A stretch of DNA of 64,000 nucleotides from JAAFHB01 sp963677935 (GTDB lineage: Bacteria; Bacteroidota; Bacteroidia; Bacteroidales; Prolixibacteraceae): NCBI GenBank assembly GCA_963677935.2, contig CAXXEH010000003.1:2418001-2482000 (forward strand), written 5' to 3'. The position numbers and the translations under genes are program-made. Numbering within the stretch: position 1 is the stretch's first letter; the number at the start of each line of letters is the position of its first letter. The notes beneath the pieces were generated by a model that was not told where the DNA came from, did not search any database, and saw only the letters and a list, made by a program, of their open reading frames with translations. Below, piece by piece: positions 34,926 through 45,059 of this stretch.

Positions 34926-37187
34926 TTATTGATTTTCTTTTATGAAATTCAGACAGGAACCGGCTTTAAACCATTCGATCTGTGCCTCATTATAGGTGTG
35001 TTTTGCCCCAATAGCTTCTGTTGATCCATCGGAATGGTGCAAGGCAACCTCTAAATTTTTACCGGGCTGAAATGATTCAAGTCCAATTATATCGATCGAA
35101 TCGTCTTCCTGAATCCGGTTGTAATCCTCAGGATTTGCAAATGTGAGAGCAAGCATCCCCTGTTTTTTAAGGTTGGTTTCATGAATTCGTGCAAACGAAC
35201 GGGTAATCACCACTTTGACTCCAAGATGGCGTGGCTCCATTGCAGCATGTTCCCGTGAAGATCCTTCCCCATAATTTTCGTCACCAACGATAACCGCACC
35301 GAATCCCTCTTTTTTATAAGCTCTTGCGGTTGTCGGAACGGCGCCATATTCACCGGTAATCTGATTTTTTACATTATTGGTTTTCCCATTAAAATCGTTT
35401 ATTGCTCCAATCAGCAGGTTTTCGGATATATTATCCAGATGACCACGATAGGTGAGCCATGGACCAGCCATTGAGATATGGTCAGTTGTGCATTTCCCAC
35501 GTGCCTTAATTAATAGTTTCAGATTGATCAGATCGAAGCCGTTCCAGGGGGCAAACGGGGTTAACAATTGCAACCTGTCGGACTCCGGATTTACTAAAAT
35601 TTCAATACCCTGATAATCTGTTGATGGAGGAATAAGACCTTGATCTTCAACTGAAAAACCCCGTTTGGGGAGATGGTCGCCAGTTGGTGGATCGAGTTTT
35701 ACCATTTCTCCCGCCTCATTCCTTAGAAAGTCGGTCACCGGATTGAAATCGAGTGTTCCGGCAATTGCAAATGCGGTAACGATTTCGGGCGAGGCAACAA
35801 AACCATGGGTTTTGGGATTCCCGTCAGTCCGTTTGGCAAAATTTCTGTTAAACGAAGTCATGATCGAATTCTCGGGAAGATTGGCTGCATTGTGACGACT
35901 CCATTGGCCGATACAAGGTCCGCATGCGTTGGTCATAACAATGCCACCCATCTCTTCGAATGAATCGAGAAATCCATCGCGGGCAACCGTATAGCGGACG
36001 AGTTCAGATCCCGGTGAGATGGTAAATTCGGCTTTTACTTTCAGATTCTTAAGTCGTGCCTGGCGAGCCACTGATGCAGCCCTGCTGATATCCTCGTACG
36101 ATGAGTTGGTACATGATCCGATCAGGCCAACTTTCATCTCCATTGGCCACCCTTTCTCTTTGGCAACTGTTTTAAACAGCGAGAGAGGTGTGGCTAAATC
36201 GGGGGTAAAGGGTCCGTTGATCAGTGGTTCCAGTTCCGAAAGGTTAATTTCGATGACCTGATCAAAGAATTTCGCCGGATTAGCATAAACTTCGTCGTCA
36301 GCTTTCAGATCAGAAGCGATGTTCAGCGCCATATCGGCTACGTCTGCGCGACCTGTCGCCTTGAGGTAATCACTCATGCTTTCGTCAAAGGCAAAAGTCG
36401 AAGTTGTGGCCCCCACTTCAGCACCCATATTGCAAATTGTTCCTTTGCCTGTACATGAGATACTGGCAGCTCCGGGACCAAAGTATTCGATAATGCATCC
36501 GGTACCACCTTTTACCGTCAAAATACCGGCAACTTTTAGAATCACATCTTTTGGCGAGCTCCATCCACTTAGCTTTCCGGTAAGATGGATCCCGATGAGT
36601 TTTGGAAATTTTAATTCCCATGGAATTCCTGTCATCACGTCGACTGCATCAGCGCCTCCAACGCCGATTGCGATCATTCCCAGACCACCTGCATTAACGG
36701 TATGCGAATCGGTCCCAATCATCATCCCGCCGGGAAATGCATAATTTTCGAGTACTACCTGATGGATAATTCCTGCACCGGGTTTCCAGAAACCTATCCC
36801 ATATTTTTTTGAAACCGACGAAAGGAAGCTGTAAACCTCTTTATTGGTCTCTTCAGCTTTTTTAAGATCCTCTGTTGCACCCGTTTGCGCAAGGATAAGA
36901 TGATCGCAATGTACTGTTGATGGCACTGATACAACGCTTTTGCCAGCCTGCATAAATTGAAGCAGGGCCATTTGCGCTGTAGCATCCTGCATTGCTACCC
37001 GATCGGGGTCAAAATTTACATAGGATACCCCTTTTTCGAAAGGTTGGTTAGGAAATTCACCCGAAAGGTGGGAATAAAGAATTTTCTCTGTTAAGGTAAC
37101 AGGTCTCCCCAGTAGTGTACGTAATTTCTTAACTCGTTCGGGTATTTGTGAATACACTTTGCGAATCATATCAATGTCATAAGTCAT
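34926..37187 (-). CDS. acn: Aconitate hydratase
   Basis: 753 residues, the length of the mitochondrial-type enzyme. The 4Fe-4S ligands are visible as GSCTNSSYED and NACGPCIGQW. HCDHL and GTDSHT, then the C-terminal swivel domain with NYGEGSSREHAAMEPRHLG, are the substrate-binding motifs. It isomerises citrate to isocitrate in the TCA cycle. It stands alone with its own terminator; malate dehydrogenase, another cycle enzyme, lies 6 kb away. Confidence 0.96.
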   Translation of the reverse strand: MTYDIDMIRKVYSQIPERVKKLRTLLGRPVTLTEKILYSHLSGEFPNQPFEKGVSYVNFDPDRVAMQDATAQMALLQFMQAGKSVVSVPSTVHCDHLILAQTGATEDLKKAEETNKEVYSFLSSVSKKYGIGFWKPGAGIIHQVVLENYAFPGGMMIGTDSHTVNAGGLGMIAIGVGGADAVDVMTGIPWELKFPKLIGIHLTGKLSGWSSPKDVILKVAGILTVKGGTGCIIEYFGPGAASISCTGKGTICNMGAEVGATTSTFAFDESMSDYLKATGRADVADMALNIASDLKADDEVYANPAKFFDQVIEINLSELEPLINGPFTPDLATPLSLFKTVAKEKGWPMEMKVGLIGSCTNSSYEDISRAASVARQARLKNLKVKAEFTISPGSELVRYTVARDGFLDSFEEMGGIVMTNACGPCIGQWSRHNAANLPENSIMTSFNRNFAKRTDGNPKTHGFVASPEIVTAFAIAGTLDFNPVTDFLRNEAGEMVKLDPPTGDHLPKRGFSVEDQGLIPPSTDYQGIEILVNPESDRLQLLTPFAPWNGFDLINLKLLIKARGKCTTDHISMAGPWLTYRGHLDNISENLLIGAINDFNGKTNNVKNQITGEYGAVPTTARAYKKEGFGAVIVGDENYGEGSSREHAAMEPRHLGVKVVITRSFARIHETNLKKQGMLALTFANPEDYNRIQEDDSIDIIGLESFQPGKNLEVALHHSDGSTEAIGAKHTYNEAQIEWFKAGSCLNFIKENQ

Positions 37188-37369
37188 ACGGTTCCTTTTT
37201 AAGATGATAAATTAATTACAATGTTAACGATTATTGATGAAAAAAATAGGAGAATTTGGTTCAGTCAAGTTTTCAATATTGGACCAAAATTTCCTTAATC
37301 TAATAACATTTTAATGGAAAGTTAGTTTAAATTAGCAGAAAAATTTATTCCGACCAATCTTAAATCACC

Positions 37370-38620
37370 ATGATGTGGATCAAACCTTTGGTGTTCGAAA
37401 ATATTAGAATCGCATTTCAGTCAATAACGGGAAATTTGATTCGCTCAATCCTTACAATTTTGATCATTGCAATAGGAATTACCGCTCTTGTGGGAATTTT
37501 GACCGCTATTGATTCAATTAAAAACTCTATTACCTCTGAGTTTACCCGATTAGGCGCCAATACCTTCAGCATTCAAAGTCGGAGCATGCACGTGCAAATC
37601 GGAAATAAGCGATACAGAACAAAGAATTACAGTTACATCAGTTATTTCCAGGCACGTGAATTTCGCGAACGGTATACTTTTCCTGCCGTGGTATCCATTA
37701 CCGTATTTGCGACTCAGACTGCAACTGTAAAGTACGAATCAAAAAAGAGCAATCCGAATATTTCGGTGCGCGGGATCGATGAAAACTTTCTTCAAACAGC
37801 AGGTTATGAAGTTGAATCTGGCAGGGGACTCACTTTTCAGGAATCGTTTGAAGGTAATAATGTGGCACTTGTCGGGTCTGCGCTGATTACTAAACTCTTC
37901 GCCAAGGATGTCGATCCACTGGGGAAATTTATTTCTGTTGGAAGTGGTAAATACCAGATTGTTGGTGTGTTGAAAAATAAGGGGAGCGGCTTTGGGAATA
38001 GCAGCGATCAGATCGTTCTTTTGCCTTTTACCAATGTGCGACAGTATTTTCCGCGGCCGCAAATGAATTTCAAAATCAACGTGATGCCAAAATCGCCGCA
38101 GTTAATTGATGCTGCAATCGGGGAGTCAGAGGCAGTATTCCGAAACATCAGAGGGCTAAATATTCTTGATGACTCCGATTTTGTGGTTGAGAAAAGTGAT
38201 AATCTGGCTAATTTGCTGCTTGATAATATCAAATATGTTACCCTTGCCGCCACAATTATCGGATTTATTACACTTCTGGGTGCAGCAATCGGATTGATGA
38301 ATATCCTGCTGGTTACAGTCGCAGAGCGAACCCGCGAAATTGGTATCCATAAAGCAATGGGCGCAAACTCTCATTCCATCAAGCAACAATTTCTAATCGA
38401 ATCAATTGTTATAGGGCAATTGGGTGGATTGTTAGGAATCTTTCTGGGGATTCTGGCAGGAAATGGCGTATCCGCTCTGATCGGCAGCTCATTTATTGTA
38501 CCCTGGCAATGGATGGTAACAGGGGTCATTTTGTGTCTTTTTGTAAGCCTTGCTGCTGGTGTACTTCCGGCAATTAAAGCATCGAAGCTCGATCCGATCG
38601 AGGCGCTGAGATATGAATAA
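37370..38620 (+). CDS. MacB/FtsX-type ABC transporter permease
   Basis: 416 residues. A first membrane segment (LIRSILTILIIAIGITALVG) is followed by a periplasmic MacB core domain of about 230 residues and three C-terminal membrane segments (residues ~290-400) of the FtsX fold, with EIGIHKAMGA and the final IKASKLDPIEALRYE typical of the family. Such permeases work with an ATPase and move lipoproteins, peptides or drugs by a mechanotransmission cycle. No ATPase gene is adjacent, so its partner is encoded elsewhere. Confidence 0.88.
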   Translation: MMWIKPLVFENIRIAFQSITGNLIRSILTILIIAIGITALVGILTAIDSIKNSITSEFTRLGANTFSIQSRSMHVQIGNKRYRTKNYSYISYFQAREFRERYTFPAVVSITVFATQTATVKYESKKSNPNISVRGIDENFLQTAGYEVESGRGLTFQESFEGNNVALVGSALITKLFAKDVDPLGKFISVGSGKYQIVGVLKNKGSGFGNSSDQIVLLPFTNVRQYFPRPQMNFKINVMPKSPQLIDAAIGESEAVFRNIRGLNILDDSDFVVEKSDNLANLLLDNIKYVTLAATIIGFITLLGAAIGLMNILLVTVAERTREIGIHKAMGANSHSIKQQFLIESIVIGQLGGLLGIFLGILAGNGVSALIGSSFIVPWQWMVTGVILCLFVSLAAGVLPAIKASKLDPIEALRYE

Positions 38621-38678
38621 AAGGAATCCCGGACACTGACCAGCTTCAATCTTCATACCTTCTTATTACTTTTTTGGT

Positions 38679-40118
38679 CTACAACTTCAAAATAAACCCG
38701 AACTTGTAGGCAAAATTGTCGTGAACAGAGTTAAATTGGTATGGACCATACCGGTAATAAACACCCACACCCCAGGAAAGATATCCCATTCTGAAGAGAT
38801 TATTCAGCTCAACTCCTGATTCAAAAAAGCCTTTTCTGTAATCACTCAGATTATATTTTATAAGATATTCATCGTTTAGTTGTCCGATTCCCATATTTTG
38901 AGCAATGATAATACCAGGGATGTTTTTTATTTTTTCAGGGAAAAGCCATGAGCTGAAATCGTGTCGGAAATGAACAGCAGTAAAATTTGCAGCCGCAAAT
39001 TCGTTTAGCCGCATGGTGGCAAATGAAAAGGGAGCATTCAATGTAAAAGTTCCTGCAAAACTTCCGTAACCATTGAAAAGCTCCATGATTGGTGAGACCT
39101 GAGACATTACCCCTCCTCTAACCATTATCGTTGTTTTTCCAAACTTCGAATCGGGAAGGCTGAATTTTCCTTTAAGTTCTATTTTAGTGTATTTATAGTC
39201 TCCATAAAGTGCCCTAAATCCGTGAATTACAGTTAAATAATAATCAGCTTTTGGAATTGTGATTTCGGTAAGATGTCCTTCCTCCATCAATAGTTTGATG
39301 CCGGGAGAATACCGCATTTGTAACCCCGTACGGGTTAAACTTGTCGGATCGAATGAATGATGAACCAAAAAATCAGTGTTGGAATTCGCGTTGTTTTCTG
39401 ACAGGTTACCAAAAAGGTAAAGATTGAGCTCATTAAATGGTCTGAATTCCAATCCGGCTGTAAATCGTTTTTCCTGGAACATGTTATCAATCAGCAAGAG
39501 TCGGTAACTCTCCGGATTCAATAACGAAGGTGTTTCGAGGAATTCAGGTCCGCCAAATTCCATATTCAGGTCGGTATAACCCAGATGAATCCTGTAATCG
39601 GAAAGCCCGGTTGGAAAGATATCGAACCACTCACCATGACGCAGTGCCCCGTCTTTCATGCTGAGACTGAAGTAACCCCCGAGGGTAAAGTAACTTGATA
39701 ACATCCGGTTAGTTTCACCACCCAATCCCAATTTAAGACCTTCATAAACGTTGTAGCCAACCACCCGGTTGTAATCGAGGTGGAAATAGCCCAAAGCAAC
39801 CTTCCCTTCAGCTAACATCCGGACCATTTGCAACTGTTTTCTTTTATTAAGAGCAATAATCGTACTGTCGATCCTCAGTTTTGATCTGGAATCAGTTTGA
39901 CTGAATGGGATATAGAGGTAATTGAGGTTTGCACTGGCTGACCGTTTCACAGAGTCTGTGGCCAATGTATCAGGATAAGAAATGGTTTGGTTTTGTGTTT
40001 TCTGATCTGGAACAGAATCCTGCAAAGCATTATGGATAATGCATAAAAGTCCGGTGTTTGCAACAACCGGACTATGCATCAGAATAACAAATCCAATGAC
40101 AAATAACTTAATTCTCAT
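38679..40118 (-). CDS. DUF5686-like outer-membrane barrel protein
   Basis: 479 residues with an N-terminal signal peptide. The last 350 residues show repeated amphipathic strands and motifs such as YNRVVGYNVYEGLKLGLGGE and YLSWGVGVYYRYGPY, which fit the C-terminal barrel of DUF5686 proteins. Full-length members are about 800 residues and begin with a carboxypeptidase-like regulatory domain that is absent here. So this is a short form or only a distant relative. It follows the pseudouridine synthase gene by 15 bases and is likely co-transcribed. Confidence 0.6.
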   Translation of the reverse strand: MRIKLFVIGFVILMHSPVVANTGLLCIIHNALQDSVPDQKTQNQTISYPDTLATDSVKRSASANLNYLYIPFSQTDSRSKLRIDSTIIALNKRKQLQMVRMLAEGKVALGYFHLDYNRVVGYNVYEGLKLGLGGETNRMLSSYFTLGGYFSLSMKDGALRHGEWFDIFPTGLSDYRIHLGYTDLNMEFGGPEFLETPSLLNPESYRLLLIDNMFQEKRFTAGLEFRPFNELNLYLFGNLSENNANSNTDFLVHHSFDPTSLTRTGLQMRYSPGIKLLMEEGHLTEITIPKADYYLTVIHGFRALYGDYKYTKIELKGKFSLPDSKFGKTTIMVRGGVMSQVSPIMELFNGYGSFAGTFTLNAPFSFATMRLNEFAAANFTAVHFRHDFSSWLFPEKIKNIPGIIIAQNMGIGQLNDEYLIKYNLSDYRKGFFESGVELNNLFRMGYLSWGVGVYYRYGPYQFNSVHDNFAYKFGFILKL

Positions 40119-40133
40119 TTGATTACCAGACGA

Positions 40134-41288
40134 CTATTTTGAGGTCATTTTCAACAGGTTCACTTCCTCTTCGGTTAAAAAGCGCCATCTTCCACGAGGA
40201 AGATCTTTCTTGGTTAATCCGCAGAAATAAACGCGGTCGAGTTTTTCTACTTTATAGCCAAGGTGTTCGAAGATCCGGCGCACAATCTTGTTTTTGCCGG
40301 AGTGAATTTCGATTCCGACCTGTTTTTTATCATCCTCACTTACATAACTTACAGAATCGGCAGCAACAAAACCGTCTTCAAGATTAACACCATCGACAAT
40401 TTCCTGAAGATGATTCTTTGAAACTTTCTGATCTAAATAAGCATGATAGATTTTTTTGCGGTTGTATTTGGGATGAGTCAACCGTTTTGTCATATCACCA
40501 TCGTTGGTAAAAAGCAAAAGACCGGTAGTACTTTTATCCAATCGTCCTACAGGATAAATTCTTTCCGGACAGGCATTTGCAATAAGCTCCATTACTGTTT
40601 TGTCAGCATGTGGATCTTCAAGCGTTGTAACATACCCCTTTGGCTTGTTCAGTAAGACGTATACTTTTTTCTCTGCAGAGATGATTTTTCCATTGAAACT
40701 TACCGATTCACCTGGCAAAACCTGATATCCCATTTCCGAAACTATTTTTCCGTTGACGGTAACACAGCCGGTTGCAATATAAGTATCTGCTTCACGACGC
40801 GAGCAAAGTCCCGCATTGGCGATGTAACGATTCAAACGCATTGAACCGGGCTCTTTTTTCGATTGAACTGATTTTGTCGGGCGGTGTGCTGAGTTAAACT
40901 CCTCGTTCAGGTTTTGTTTGCCAAATTTACCCCGTAAAACCTTTCCCGTTTTATTGAGGTACTGGTCTGATTCTGCCCCTTCGAATTTTCGTTCGGGCCT
41001 TTTCTCAATTACATTTCTACGGAAAATATCCGAGGTGCGCTCTTTTCCGAATCGACCGGTTCCCGAGGTAGTTGGTTTTGATCCGGAAGCGGTCTTAATT
41101 ACCTTTGTTTTTCCTACTCGTTTTCCGGAGGTCAATTCTCTGGAATCTGTCCGACCAGCAAATGGTTTTCTGCTTTGGTCGCCTGGGGTTGATTCCCCTT
41201 TTCTTACACGTGGTCTTGTTCCTGGTTCACGTTTTCCGACGGTACGCTTATCCGGGCGCTCCTGTCCTCTTTCTCTTCTGATGATCAT
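40134..41288 (-). CDS. rluB: RluB-type 23S rRNA pseudouridine synthase with basic N-terminal extension
   Basis: 384 residues. The first 148 are a low-complexity basic region rich in Arg, Lys, Gly and Ser. Then comes an S4 RNA-binding domain (MRLNRYIANAGLCSRREADT) and a RsuA/RluB-type catalytic domain with the nucleophilic Asp in PVGRLDKSTTGLLLF and the late KNKIVRRIFEHLGY. The family converts a specific uridine in 23S or 16S rRNA; RluB is the best guess. The disordered extension is typical of Bacteroidota members and may help bind rRNA. Confidence 0.88.
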   Translation of the reverse strand: MIIRRERGQERPDKRTVGKREPGTRPRVRKGESTPGDQSRKPFAGRTDSRELTSGKRVGKTKVIKTASGSKPTTSGTGRFGKERTSDIFRRNVIEKRPERKFEGAESDQYLNKTGKVLRGKFGKQNLNEEFNSAHRPTKSVQSKKEPGSMRLNRYIANAGLCSRREADTYIATGCVTVNGKIVSEMGYQVLPGESVSFNGKIISAEKKVYVLLNKPKGYVTTLEDPHADKTVMELIANACPERIYPVGRLDKSTTGLLLFTNDGDMTKRLTHPKYNRKKIYHAYLDQKVSKNHLQEIVDGVNLEDGFVAADSVSYVSEDDKKQVGIEIHSGKNKIVRRIFEHLGYKVEKLDRVYFCGLTKKDLPRGRWRFLTEEEVNLLKMTSK

Positions 41289-41380
41289 TTCTTAATTCTC
41301 TGACTTATTATTATTTCGGGTGCAAATGTCGGAAAAAAAATGCAAAAAAGAATTAAAATTATTCATTTACAAATTAATCC

Positions 41381-41411
41381 TTTGAATAATTAACCCAATT
41401 TAACAACTTTG
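41381..41411 (+). promoter_or_regulatory. Candidate promoter of the phosphohexomutase gene
   Basis: TTTG, 19 bases, then CAACTTTG (one mismatch to TAnnTTTG). It predicts a leader of about 25 bases, which contains the ribosome binding site AGGAGAG before the ATG at 41443. Confidence 0.45.
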
Positions 41412-41442
41412 CAGGTCAAAATTTAATGATTAGGAGAGAAAT

Positions 41443-42834
41443 ATGGCACTGATAAAATCAATTTCAGGAATTCGTGGTACAATCGGAGGTAAACCTGGCG
41501 AGGGTCTAAGTCCGTTGGACCTTGTTAAATTCACCGCGGCTTACCTAACGTGGATTAAGGAGAACAGGGGTGATGGCTTAAAGTTAAAAATAGTGGTAGG
41601 ACGCGATGCCAGGATATCGGGCAAGATGGTCAATTCTCTGGTTACAGGAACTTTAATGGGAATGGGCGCCGATGTGGTGAATATTGGACTTGCTTCAACA
41701 CCCACTACCGAACTTGCTGTTGTTGCTGAAAAAGCTGACGGAGGTATTATCTTAACTGCCAGTCACAATCCCAAACAATGGAATGCCCTGAAATTGCTCA
41801 ATGAAAAAGGGGAGTTTCTAAATGATAAAGAGGGGAAAAAGGTGCTTGAAATAGCCGATAATGAACGCTTTGTATTTGCTGAAGTTGACAATCTCGGTCA
41901 CGAATCATTTTTTGATTATACTTCATATCATATTCAGCACGTTCTTGACCTTGATCTTGTGGAGGTTGAAGCGATCAAAAAGGCACAATTCCGCGTTGCG
42001 CTCGATGCTGTCAATTCCGTTGGCGGAATAATTGTTCCTCAGTTACTCAGAACGCTCGGTGTCGCTGATGTTATTGAGATCAACTGCGTTGCCGACGGGC
42101 ACTTTGCCCATAATCCCGAGCCGATCCCTGAAAATCTTGTCGAAACTTCGGAGATCGTTCGTAAAGAAAAGATCGATGTTTGTTTCGTCGTCGATCCCGA
42201 TGTTGACCGGTTAGCCATCATCAACGAGGACGGAACGATGTTTAATGAAGAATACACCCTGGTCGCAGTAGCCGATTATGTCCTCTCAAACACCCCCGGG
42301 AATACCGTATCCAATCTTTCATCGTCAATGGCACTTCGTGATGTTACTCAATTACATGGAGGAACCTATACCCCATCAGCAGTAGGAGAGGTTAATGTGA
42401 CCACGATGATGAAGGCGACTAATGCAGTGATTGGGGGCGAAGGGAATGGTGGGGTGATCTATCCAGCCAGTCATTATGGACGCGATTCGTTAGTGGGCAT
42501 CGCCCTTTTCCTTACCCATTTGGCCAAGTCAGGATTGAAATGTTCTGAACTTCGTGCAACTTACCCCGACTATTCAATATCAAAAAATAAGATTGAGCTT
42601 ACCCCTGAGATCGATGTGGATGATATTCTGTTGAAAATTAAAGCGAAGTACCCGAAAGAACAGGTCACTGATATCGATGGGGTTAGAATTGATTTTGATA
42701 AGGAGTGGATTCATTTGCGGAAGTCCAATACCGAACCTATCATCAGGATTTATTCCGAAAGTAAATCGGCAGAGCGTGCAAATGCTTTGGCTGAAAATAT
42801 GATATCAGCAATCCGTGAAATTGCCGAAAAGTAA
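41443..42834 (+). CDS. glmM: Phosphoglucosamine mutase-like phosphohexomutase
   Basis: 463 residues with the four-domain alpha-D-phosphohexomutase plan. Ser107 in TASHNPKQWN is the phosphoserine. DPDVDRLA is the metal-binding loop, GEGNGGVIYP the sugar-binding loop and RKSNTEPIIRIYSES the phosphate-binding loop. GlmM converts glucosamine-6-P to glucosamine-1-P for peptidoglycan and LPS. The absence of a second closely related gene here cannot separate it from phosphomannomutase with certainty. A Shine-Dalgarno (AGGAGAG) precedes the start, which is uncommon in this window. Confidence 0.85.
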   Translation: MALIKSISGIRGTIGGKPGEGLSPLDLVKFTAAYLTWIKENRGDGLKLKIVVGRDARISGKMVNSLVTGTLMGMGADVVNIGLASTPTTELAVVAEKADGGIILTASHNPKQWNALKLLNEKGEFLNDKEGKKVLEIADNERFVFAEVDNLGHESFFDYTSYHIQHVLDLDLVEVEAIKKAQFRVALDAVNSVGGIIVPQLLRTLGVADVIEINCVADGHFAHNPEPIPENLVETSEIVRKEKIDVCFVVDPDVDRLAIINEDGTMFNEEYTLVAVADYVLSNTPGNTVSNLSSSMALRDVTQLHGGTYTPSAVGEVNVTTMMKATNAVIGGEGNGGVIYPASHYGRDSLVGIALFLTHLAKSGLKCSELRATYPDYSISKNKIELTPEIDVDDILLKIKAKYPKEQVTDIDGVRIDFDKEWIHLRKSNTEPIIRIYSESKSAERANALAENMISAIREIAEK

Positions 42835-43007
42835 AGCTTCAGATTTTTGAAATTCGTTTTTGACCGGTTAGACGATGATGCTATTTGGTAAAGAATAGAT
42901 ATTTAGTATTTTGGTTCGAATTTTCAAATGTAATTTTAAGTACTCTTTAAAAATGTTAAGTATTTGTTAAGTGTGACTAATTTGTTTTTAAATCATTACA
43001 AACTGCC

Positions 43008-43015
43008 TAAATTTG
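43008..43015 (+). promoter_or_regulatory. Candidate -7 element of mdh
   Basis: TAAATTTG matches the -7 consensus 55 bases before the mdh ATG. A TTTG box lies 23 bases upstream, slightly further than usual. Confidence 0.35.
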
Positions 43016-43070
43016 CAAGGATTTTTAAACAGCAATTATTTTTGTTAATCAGAAACATAATTCGATTTTT

Positions 43071-44006
43071 ATGAAAGTTACAGTTGTAGGAGCAGGAAAC
43101 GTTGGAGCAACATGTGCTGACACATTGGCATATCGTGAAGTGGTAAATGAGGTGATCTTATTGGATATCAAGGAAGGTATTGCCGAAGGTAAAGCGCTTG
43201 ATATTTGGCAGAAAGCCCCAATTATTGGATATGATACCCGTACCGTAGGTGTTACAAATGATTATTCACGGACTGCAGGATCTGATGTTGTGGTGATTAC
43301 ATCGGGATTACCGCGTAAGCCGGGGATGAGCCGCGATGATCTGATCCAGATCAATGCAGGCATTGTGAAATCTGTAACTGAAAATATTGTAAAATATTCG
43401 CCGGATGCAATTATTATTATTGTTTCCAATCCATTGGATGTGATGACTTACCAGGCGCATCTTGCTTCCGGATTACCCCGTACAAGGGTGATGGGGATGG
43501 CAGGAATACTCGATACTGCACGTTACCGTTCTTTCCTCTCCGAAGCATTGAATATCTCGCAGAAGGAGATTCAAGGGATGCTTTTAGGTGGACATGGCGA
43601 CACCATGGTCCCTCTGACCCGTTATACAACAGTAGGTGGCATTCCAATCACCGAACTTCTTGACGCTGATAAATTGAATGCCATCGTTGAGCGTACAAAA
43701 GCCGGAGGCGGTGAACTTGTTAAATTAATTGGAACCTCTGCATGGCATGCGCCGGGAGCGGCTGCAGCTCAGATGGTAGAAGCAATTGTTAAGGATCAGC
43801 GTCGTATCTTCCCGGTATGTATTCAACTACAGGGTGAATATGGCATCGATAACTGTTACCTTGGTGTTCCTGTTGTTTTGGGTAAAGATGGCATCGAAAG
43901 TATCGTTGAACTTAACCTCAATGCTGATGAGATGGATATGATGAGAACCAGTGAAGGTCATGTACGTGAAGTAATGAACGTTCTGGATCAGATCAATAAG
44001 AAATAA
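43071..44006 (+). CDS. mdh: Malate dehydrogenase, LDH-like type
   Basis: 311 residues. The Rossmann motif VVGAGNVGATCA is at the N-terminus. Substrate-binding arginines are in LPRKPGMSRDDL, and the catalytic His in GGHGDTMVPLTRY. The Arg in RKPGMSR rather than Gln in the specificity loop marks it as malate, not lactate, dehydrogenase. It oxidises malate to oxaloacetate in the TCA cycle. The gene has its own promoter-like element and ends with a strong terminator. Confidence 0.95.
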   Translation: MKVTVVGAGNVGATCADTLAYREVVNEVILLDIKEGIAEGKALDIWQKAPIIGYDTRTVGVTNDYSRTAGSDVVVITSGLPRKPGMSRDDLIQINAGIVKSVTENIVKYSPDAIIIIVSNPLDVMTYQAHLASGLPRTRVMGMAGILDTARYRSFLSEALNISQKEIQGMLLGGHGDTMVPLTRYTTVGGIPITELLDADKLNAIVERTKAGGGELVKLIGTSAWHAPGAAAAQMVEAIVKDQRRIFPVCIQLQGEYGIDNCYLGVPVVLGKDGIESIVELNLNADEMDMMRTSEGHVREVMNVLDQINKK

Positions 44007-44027
44007 TTTAACTTTTTAGTTTGCACG

Positions 44028-44053
44028 AAAAGGGGGCTTGTCCCCCTTTTTTT
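44028..44053 (+). terminator. Intrinsic terminator of mdh
   Basis: AAAAGGGGG and CCCCCTTTT pair over a 5-base loop and are followed by more T's, 22 bases past the mdh stop. Confidence 0.85.
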
Positions 44054-44077
44054 GCTGATTAATCTTAACCAACTTTA

Positions 44078-44500
44078 ATGAGGCAGGAAATTAGTTTTGA
44101 AATCATCGAGCTTGAAGAACAGACTTATCATCCATTAATAAATGCCTGTTTTATCGGACTTGATAACCACTGGTGGGTCATCGATACGGGTGCATCGAAA
44201 AGTGTTTTTGATGAATCCCTGAATGGCTATTATGTGGCCGATAATGAAGATACCGTAATGGCTACAGGTTTGGGAAAAGAGGTGGTAGAGACTAATTCAG
44301 GAAAGTTACCGGAATTAATTCTGGGTGGATTAAATTTTGGTGTACTGAAAGTTGCATTGGTTGACTTCAAACATATCAATACCGAATATGCGAAATTTTC
44401 TGATAAGAAGATTGTGGGATTAATCGGTTGCGATTTTCTCTGTGCCCGAAAAGCGATCGTTGATCTTGAAAAACAAATATTGTCCCTGGTTATTGCGTGA
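44078..44500 (+). CDS. Retropepsin-like clan AA aspartic protease
   Basis: 140 residues. WVIDTGASKSVFD has the catalytic Asp36 in the DTGAS motif of retropepsin-type proteases, and KIVGLIGCDFLCARKAIVDL is the second conserved hydrophobic-Gly segment. Such single-domain bacterial proteins act as dimers. No signal peptide or membrane segment, so it is probably cytoplasmic. The natural substrate is unknown. It starts 25 bases past the mdh terminator. Confidence 0.75.
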   Translation: MRQEISFEIIELEEQTYHPLINACFIGLDNHWWVIDTGASKSVFDESLNGYYVADNEDTVMATGLGKEVVETNSGKLPELILGGLNFGVLKVALVDFKHINTEYAKFSDKKIVGLIGCDFLCARKAIVDLEKQILSLVIA

Positions 44501-44877
44501 TTTCATCTGTATATAATTTGTTTTTTAACGGCCAAATGGAATCGTAGATCAGCGAAGCTAATAGCCATCCGCCGGTTGGCGGATTCATTTCGGTTTGTGA
44601 TATTCTTATCATGGCTATTTCATCTGCTTCACCTGAATCAGGTCGGCTCCCCGCCTGACCTTCCTCCGTTTGAAATTCAACCTGATAATCAAAAATTTTA
44701 TCTTTATCCTACTGCTGATCACTTCCTCCTTTGTCTCTTAAAATATTATTTTATTTTCACAAAAAAAAAGTTTATTTTTTATAAATAATATGATATATAT
44801 TGCTTATATTTATTCCATAAAAACACCTGGTCTTGCGAATCCTAATTTGGTTTTATTTTTTTAAGGATTTGGAGATT
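44501..44877. other. Intergenic with one short palindrome
   Basis: No gene is supported here. TCCGCC-GGTT-GGCGGA lies at 44568-44583; a related copy (TCCGCC-AATT-GGCGGA) lies at 12263-12278. The right half is very AT-rich. Confidence 0.5.
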
Positions 44878-45059
44878 ATGGTTAAAGTCTTAGACTTGAA
44901 AACTGTGAAGAAATCTGAAACACTTTCTTAGCAACAAGAGGCAAAAGGCAGAAAACGGAGAGTGTTTGTGATTTGTACTATCCGGACAATGCGATCGTTG
45001 ATATCACACTGTTTGATCTGGTTTTATTAGTGAAAAAAATTTTAAAATTTTTATCCTAA
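44878..45059 (+). pseudogene. Remnant of a duplicated exbD, upstream of tonB copy 1
   Basis: The bases from 44878 read MVKVLDLKTVKKSETLS and then hit a stop; exbD2 in the cluster downstream reads MVKVRDLKIKKDAKKIS at the matching place (48020). The word CAGAAAACGGAGA is shared further on. After an internal loss the remnant resumes as AIVDITLFDLVLLVKKIL, matching AIVDITPFDLELLAKKL at the end of exbD2, and its stop overlaps the tonB ATG (TAATG). The order exbD tail-tonB is the same as at 48.2 kb. So an exbD-tonB segment was duplicated and the exbD copy decayed. Confidence 0.85.

Noticed and set aside
44576..44788. 70-codon plus-strand frame
   Set aside because: It has protein-unlike composition, starts in a palindrome and ends in an AT-rich tract.
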